From JAXHUK01 sp034189725 (GTDB lineage: Bacteria > Chloroflexota > Dehalococcoidia > SZUA-161), in the NCBI GenBank assembly GCA_034189725.1, contig JAXHUK010000116.1:1-8482 (forward strand): DNA of 8,482 nt, written 5' to 3'. Below, in pieces: positions 5,554 through 8,482 of the stretch (the first letter of the stretch is position 1; every line of letters starts with the position of its first letter). Both the position numbers and the translations under genes were made by a program. The notes under the pieces are model-generated. The model made no database searches and was not told the origin of the DNA. It saw only the letters and a program-made list of their open reading frames with translations.

Positions 5554-6573
5554 ATGATTGAAGTCGAGCAACTGGTAAAACAATACAATTCACTGACCGC
5601 AGTTAATGGCATATCGTTTGAGGTTGGACGGGGTGAGATCTTTGGCTTTCTAGGCCCTAATGGTGCTGGTAAAACAACCACAATAAAGATCATAACCACG
5701 TTGCTCAATCCTACGAGTGGGAGAGCTTCAGTTGCAGGTTATGATGTGCAAAAGGAACCAGGAAAAGTACGCAGTGTCATCGGGTATGTTGCCCAGGACG
5801 TCAGCGTCGATGATAAAGGAACAGGAAGAGAGAACTTGATGCTGCAGGGACGTTTGCATCACATAGATGGCAAGTCTTTGCGCAAGCGGATAGATGAACT
5901 GCTCGAGTTAGTGGATCTTACTGCAGATGCTAACCGGTTAGCTGAGACCTATTCCGGGGGGATGCGAAAAAGGCTTGATCTTGTTACAGGATTGGTTCAT
6001 AGACCTGAAGTGTTGTTTTTGGACGAGCCTACATTAGGATTGGATCCGCAAACTCGAGCTAAAGTATGGACGTATCTTCGTGAGTTAAACCAAAAAGAGG
6101 GAATAACCTTGTTTCTCACAACTCACTACATGGAGGAGGCAGACGAGCTTTGCCATCGAGTGGCCATAATTGACCACGGGGAGATAAAGGCTCTTGATCA
6201 TCCTGATGTGCTTAAAGATGAGATTGGTGGCGACTGCATCAATGTAGGCCTCTCTGAGGAACTCTTTTTCGAAGAAAGCGCCCTCGTGGAGAGAGCCTTT
6301 CAGGTTATTCAGGGACAGCCTTATGTAAAGCGTGTAGAGACCTTAGCTGATAGCTTTGCTGTTTATGTGGACAAGGGTGATGAGATTATTCCTCATATTG
6401 TGGAGCTTCTGAGACAGATTGGAATTCCGGTGAAAACATTGACTCTGTCGCGTCCCTCGCTCCAGGATGTATTTTTAAAACATACCGGGACAACCATACG
6501 CGATAGCGAGGCAAGTTCCGCCGAGCAGTTCCGTGAGTTTCACAGCAGGGTTTTAAGAAGGAGGCCTAGATGA
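5554..6573 (+). CDS. ABC exporter ATP-binding protein, DrrA family
   Basis: ATPase subunit of an ABC-2 type exporter, cytoplasmic and bound to the membrane partner encoded next. All nucleotide-binding motifs are intact in 339 residues: Walker A GPNGAGKTT (34-42), Q-loop Q81, signature YSGGMRKR (133-140), Walker B VLFLDEP (153-159, with D157 and catalytic E158), D-loop GLDP (162-165) and H-loop H191. The C-terminal region of about 120 residues ends near PSLQDVFLKHTG (301-312), the hallmark of the DrrA/daunorubicin-resistance group. A basic tail follows. The ribosome-binding site AAGGA stands 6 nt before the ATG. Its stop overlaps the permease start (ATGA), so the two are translationally coupled. 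Family members export antibiotics, lipids or glycolipids; the substrate cannot be read from the sequence. Confidence 0.95.
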   Translation: MIEVEQLVKQYNSLTAVNGISFEVGRGEIFGFLGPNGAGKTTTIKIITTLLNPTSGRASVAGYDVQKEPGKVRSVIGYVAQDVSVDDKGTGRENLMLQGRLHHIDGKSLRKRIDELLELVDLTADANRLAETYSGGMRKRLDLVTGLVHRPEVLFLDEPTLGLDPQTRAKVWTYLRELNQKEGITLFLTTHYMEEADELCHRVAIIDHGEIKALDHPDVLKDEIGGDCINVGLSEELFFEESALVERAFQVIQGQPYVKRVETLADSFAVYVDKGDEIIPHIVELLRQIGIPVKTLTLSRPSLQDVFLKHTGTTIRDSEASSAEQFREFHSRVLRRRPR

Positions 6574-7337
6574 ATGCCATTCTCGATACATGGTATCTGT
6601 TCATAAGGAATTTGCGTAATAGTGTGCGTCTCCCAATAATCTGGGTTATGTCTCTCATCCAACCTCTTATATGGTTACTTTTGTTCGGGCAATTGTTCAA
6701 AAACATAGCGAATGTTCCGGGATTCCCTACTGAGAGTTATCTAGCCTTTCTTGCACCAGGTATTATGGTAATGACCGCGCTCTTTGGAGCAACATTCTCC
6801 GGTATGGGGACACTGGTAGATATGGACTTGGGCTACCTCGATAAAATGCTGGTAACACCGGTGAACCGAAACGCTATTATACTGGGAAGAATGGGCGGAG
6901 ATGTGCTACGTGTTGTCATTCAAACTATCATAATAGTGCTTATTGCGCTTGCTATGGGGGTAGGATTTGCTACAGGTTTTGCAGGATTTATCACCGCTGT
7001 TGCTCTGGTTGCTCTCATGGTGATTGGATTTGCTGGTCTCTCAAATATCCTGGCACTTCGTATCAGAGAACACCAGGGATTCATGATGGTGGTCAACTTC
7101 ATTACACTACCTGTGATGTTTATGAGTAGTGCCTTGATGCCCAGGGAGCTGCTGCCAAACTGGCTGCAGACAGTTGCACATTATAACCCGGTTACCTATG
7201 CCGCAGATGGCATACGCTCTCTGATGACTACCGGTTTTGATAGTATTTTACTTGTCCAGGCATTCCTTGTCCTCGGTGGAGTGGCCTTGGTTATGATGAC
7301 TACTGCAACTCTTTTATTCCGCAGGCGTTTGATCTAG
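6570..7337 (+). CDS. ABC-2 type permease, DrrB-like exporter subunit
   Basis: Membrane subunit of the exporter, 255 residues with six predicted transmembrane segments at about 22-43, 58-80, 112-134, 137-164, 171-190 and 229-250. The loop between segments 2 and 3, DLGYLDKMLVTPVNRNAIILGRM (86-108), and the late NPVTYAADGIRSLM stretch (206-219) are characteristic of DrrB/ABC-2 permeases. Two copies would pair with two ATPases to form the pore. Translation starts inside the ATPase stop codon (ATGA overlap), behind the GGAGG sequence at 6560-6564, so the pair is a tight operon. No third membrane gene follows, fitting a two-component DrrAB exporter. Confidence 0.94.
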   Translation: MNAILDTWYLFIRNLRNSVRLPIIWVMSLIQPLIWLLLFGQLFKNIANVPGFPTESYLAFLAPGIMVMTALFGATFSGMGTLVDMDLGYLDKMLVTPVNRNAIILGRMGGDVLRVVIQTIIIVLIALAMGVGFATGFAGFITAVALVALMVIGFAGLSNILALRIREHQGFMMVVNFITLPVMFMSSALMPRELLPNWLQTVAHYNPVTYAADGIRSLMTTGFDSILLVQAFLVLGGVALVMMTTATLLFRRRLI

Positions 7338-7434
7338 CTGCTACGTTATACATTGCCCAGCAGTCATACGAGTAGCCTCCTATCCAAGCTTGACGAAGGC
7401 TGAAAACAAAACTAAACTCGCTATCGGAGGTTCA

Positions 7435-7458
7435 ATGTGGCTACAAAAGTGTTCTTGA
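7435..7458 (+). other. Out-of-frame ATG mini-ORF overlapping the yedF GTG start
   Basis: ATG at 7435-7437 shares its G with the GTG start of yedF and opens a 7-codon frame ending in TGA at 7456-7458. It is 4 nt from the GGAGG ribosome-binding site; the GTG is 6 nt away. Initiation at the ATG would waste ribosomes, so the arrangement could lower yedF translation. Whether it is used is unknown. Confidence 0.3.
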
Positions 7459-7772
7459 TAACTGCTGATGTCATGGGCAGGGGTGACGATAAACTGGGCG
7501 AGTTGCTCATGGCCAATTTCTTGCGCTTGCTCGGGGAAAGCCCGGAAAAGCCGGCCACGATGATATTTTTGAACTCTGGTGTGCGTCTGATCTGTGATGG
7601 TTCTACTGTGCTTGATCATACAAGAAAGCTTGAGGAACAGGGGGTCGAGATACTGGCCTGCACCACCTGTCTCGAATACCTGGGCTTGATGGACGCGCTC
7701 AGGGTTGGTAAACCGACCACCATGATGAAGTCAATTCAAATGATGATGACTGCGGATGTGATCAGCATCTAG
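7437..7772 (+). CDS. yedF: YedF-like protein, DsrE-fold sulfurtransferase-like domain
   Basis: Matches the C-terminal DsrE-like domain of proteins annotated as sulfurtransferase-like selenium metabolism protein YedF. Its biochemical role is not established. Recognisable elements in 111 residues are VFLITADVMGRGDDKLGELLMANFL (5-29), IFLNSGVRLICDGSTVL (43-59), GVEILACTTCLEYLGL (69-84) and the closing MMTADVI (103-109). Conserved cysteines are C53 and the pair C75/C78 (C-T-T-C), where a persulfide or selenide could be carried. The N-terminal TusA-like domain found in full-length YedF is absent and is not encoded just upstream. The start is GTG at 7437, chosen because GGAGG (7426-7430) is 6 nt upstream and the nearby ATG at 7435 is out of frame. 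It lies 99 bp after the permease gene, on the same strand. The next gene converges with a 12-bp gap. Confidence 0.85.
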   Translation: MATKVFLITADVMGRGDDKLGELLMANFLRLLGESPEKPATMIFLNSGVRLICDGSTVLDHTRKLEEQGVEILACTTCLEYLGLMDALRVGKPTTMMKSIQMMMTADVISI

Positions 7773-7784
7773 TACCGGACAAAT

Positions 7785-8482
7785 TCAGGGATAGGCTGCC
7801 TTCAGTACCCTGAGGGCTCGAAGCGTAACCCACTTGCTCGGTTGCCCCTTCTTTTCGATGTCCACCCATGTCTTACCATTGTAGCTGTACTCCAGAGGCC
7901 ACCGTCCACTGTTATCCTGTTTCTTTGCCACGAGTTCGAGTGCACGGACTAACCGGGTGTCTTGTGCGTGACCCAGGGCGGCCAGGGTCTCTAAATTCTG
8001 GAGGACATCGGTGACATAGCCGATGGGATAGCCAAACTTAAACCAGCTTGAGCTAGGTTTATCTCCGAAACCGAAGGGATAGTCGGCAACAGCCGGGTCG
8101 TAGCTTAATAAGAAATCCACTCCCTGGGCAATGGCTGCCTCTATTCTTGCGGTACGGTATACTGGAGGGACCTTACTGAAAGCAAGCATTGCCTTCACAG
8201 CACCCCAGGCACAGGGAAGACCACCATTGGAAGCGCAGGCAAAGAGAGGACCTGTGGTGCCAGATTTGTAGTATCGCTCATCTGTACCCTTATCCTCCGA
8301 AGAAGCTACTCCGTCACCCGTAATCGTACGAGCATGCCAGTCCAGCGCAGACTGTATGCGTTGATCATCGATCCATCCCAGGTCTATCAAGGCTGCTTCC
8401 AGACTGCCTGCTGTACAATGAATGAATCCTGATGGTATTGGATTAACGGAGAATACCGAGGAGAATCCCCCGTGGCTGGCGA
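7785..8482 (-). CDS. Alpha/alpha-toroid protein (prenyltransferase/squalene-oxidase repeat), N-terminus cut by window edge
   Basis: The last 231 residues of a minus-strand gene are visible. The frame stays open through the right edge, so TTG at 8390 is internal and not the start. The sequence is built of repeated helix pairs of the terpenoid-cyclase/protein-prenyltransferase fold: GSLEAALIDLGWIDDQRIQSALDW, AWGAVKAMLAF, DVLQNLETLAALGHAQDTRLVRALELVAKKQDNSGRW, and WVTLRALRVLKAAYP at the end. The QDNSGRW segment resembles a QW motif. No DxDD cyclase motif is in the visible part. Cysteines at 8415-8417 (HCT), 8235-8237 and 8211-8213 occur at points that, from memory, are conserved in bacterial relatives, some of which carry the misleading label 'nitrogen fixation protein NifH'. 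The function is unknown. It converges with yedF, 12 bp between stops. Confidence 0.8.
   Translation of the reverse strand, partial: ASHGGFSSVFSVNPIPSGFIHCTAGSLEAALIDLGWIDDQRIQSALDWHARTITGDGVASSEDKGTDERYYKSGTTGPLFACASNGGLPCAWGAVKAMLAFSKVPPVYRTARIEAAIAQGVDFLLSYDPAVADYPFGFGDKPSSSWFKFGYPIGYVTDVLQNLETLAALGHAQDTRLVRALELVAKKQDNSGRWPLEYSYNGKTWVDIEKKGQPSKWVTLRALRVLKAAYP

Noticed and set aside
7456..7458. TGA near the yedF start as a selenocysteine codon
   Set aside because: It lies in the out-of-frame mini-ORF, with no sign of a SECIS element; the real yedF frame has no internal TGA.
5554..7772. Exporter plus YedF as a new sulfur or selenium export system
   Set aside because: YedF has its own ribosome-binding site 99 bp downstream and no functional link is visible; adjacency alone is not enough.
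8388..8390. TTG as the start of a 201-residue protein
   Set aside because: The same frame continues upstream to the right edge with family-like sequence (GFIHCTAGSLEAA), so the gene is truncated by the window instead.

Overview
This is a window of roughly balanced base composition with compact, mostly unrelated housekeeping and accessory genes on both strands. Likely source: a bacterium, probably a Chloroflexota (Dehalococcoidia-like) environmental lineage. I infer this from the mix of an orphan TreT-type trehalose glycosyltransferase, a stand-alone YedF/DsrE protein, a cysteine-bearing alpha/alpha-toroid protein and an apparently leaderless thiL. The assignment is an impression (about 50%), not a proof. 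No CRISPR array, tRNA, rRNA, insertion sequence or phage gene was seen.

Left part (1-2703). A left-truncated thiamine-monophosphate kinase gene (thiL) on the minus strand diverges from a plus-strand calcineurin-like metallophosphoesterase. The 125-bp divergent region carries a perfect TATAAT box so close to the thiL start that the mRNA is probably leaderless. Downstream lies a 3-hydroxyacyl-CoA dehydrogenase (Hbd type) whose cofactor loop looks adapted to NADP(H).

Middle part (2704-5382). A 332-bp gap with no convincing gene leads to a small Pro-1 tautomerase (4-oxalocrotonate tautomerase family, with Arg39 replaced by His). A 160-bp gap follows, holding two inverted repeats and a 32-codon ORF whose stop overlaps the start of the next gene. 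That gene is a TreT-like trehalose glycosyltransferase of family GT4. A GNAT acetyltransferase gene faces it convergently.

Right part (5383-8482). A divergent promoter region precedes a two-gene DrrAB-type ABC exporter operon (ATPase and permease, ATGA overlap). Next come a short YedF-like DsrE-fold protein with a GTG start and, convergent and cut by the right edge, an alpha/alpha-toroid (prenyltransferase/squalene-oxidase repeat) protein.

I see no single multi-gene novel system. The genes look like independent transcription units. The points most worth following are the leaderless thiL start, the altered cofactor motif of the dehydrogenase, the control region and small ORF in front of treT, and the cysteine/histidine pattern in the toroid protein.
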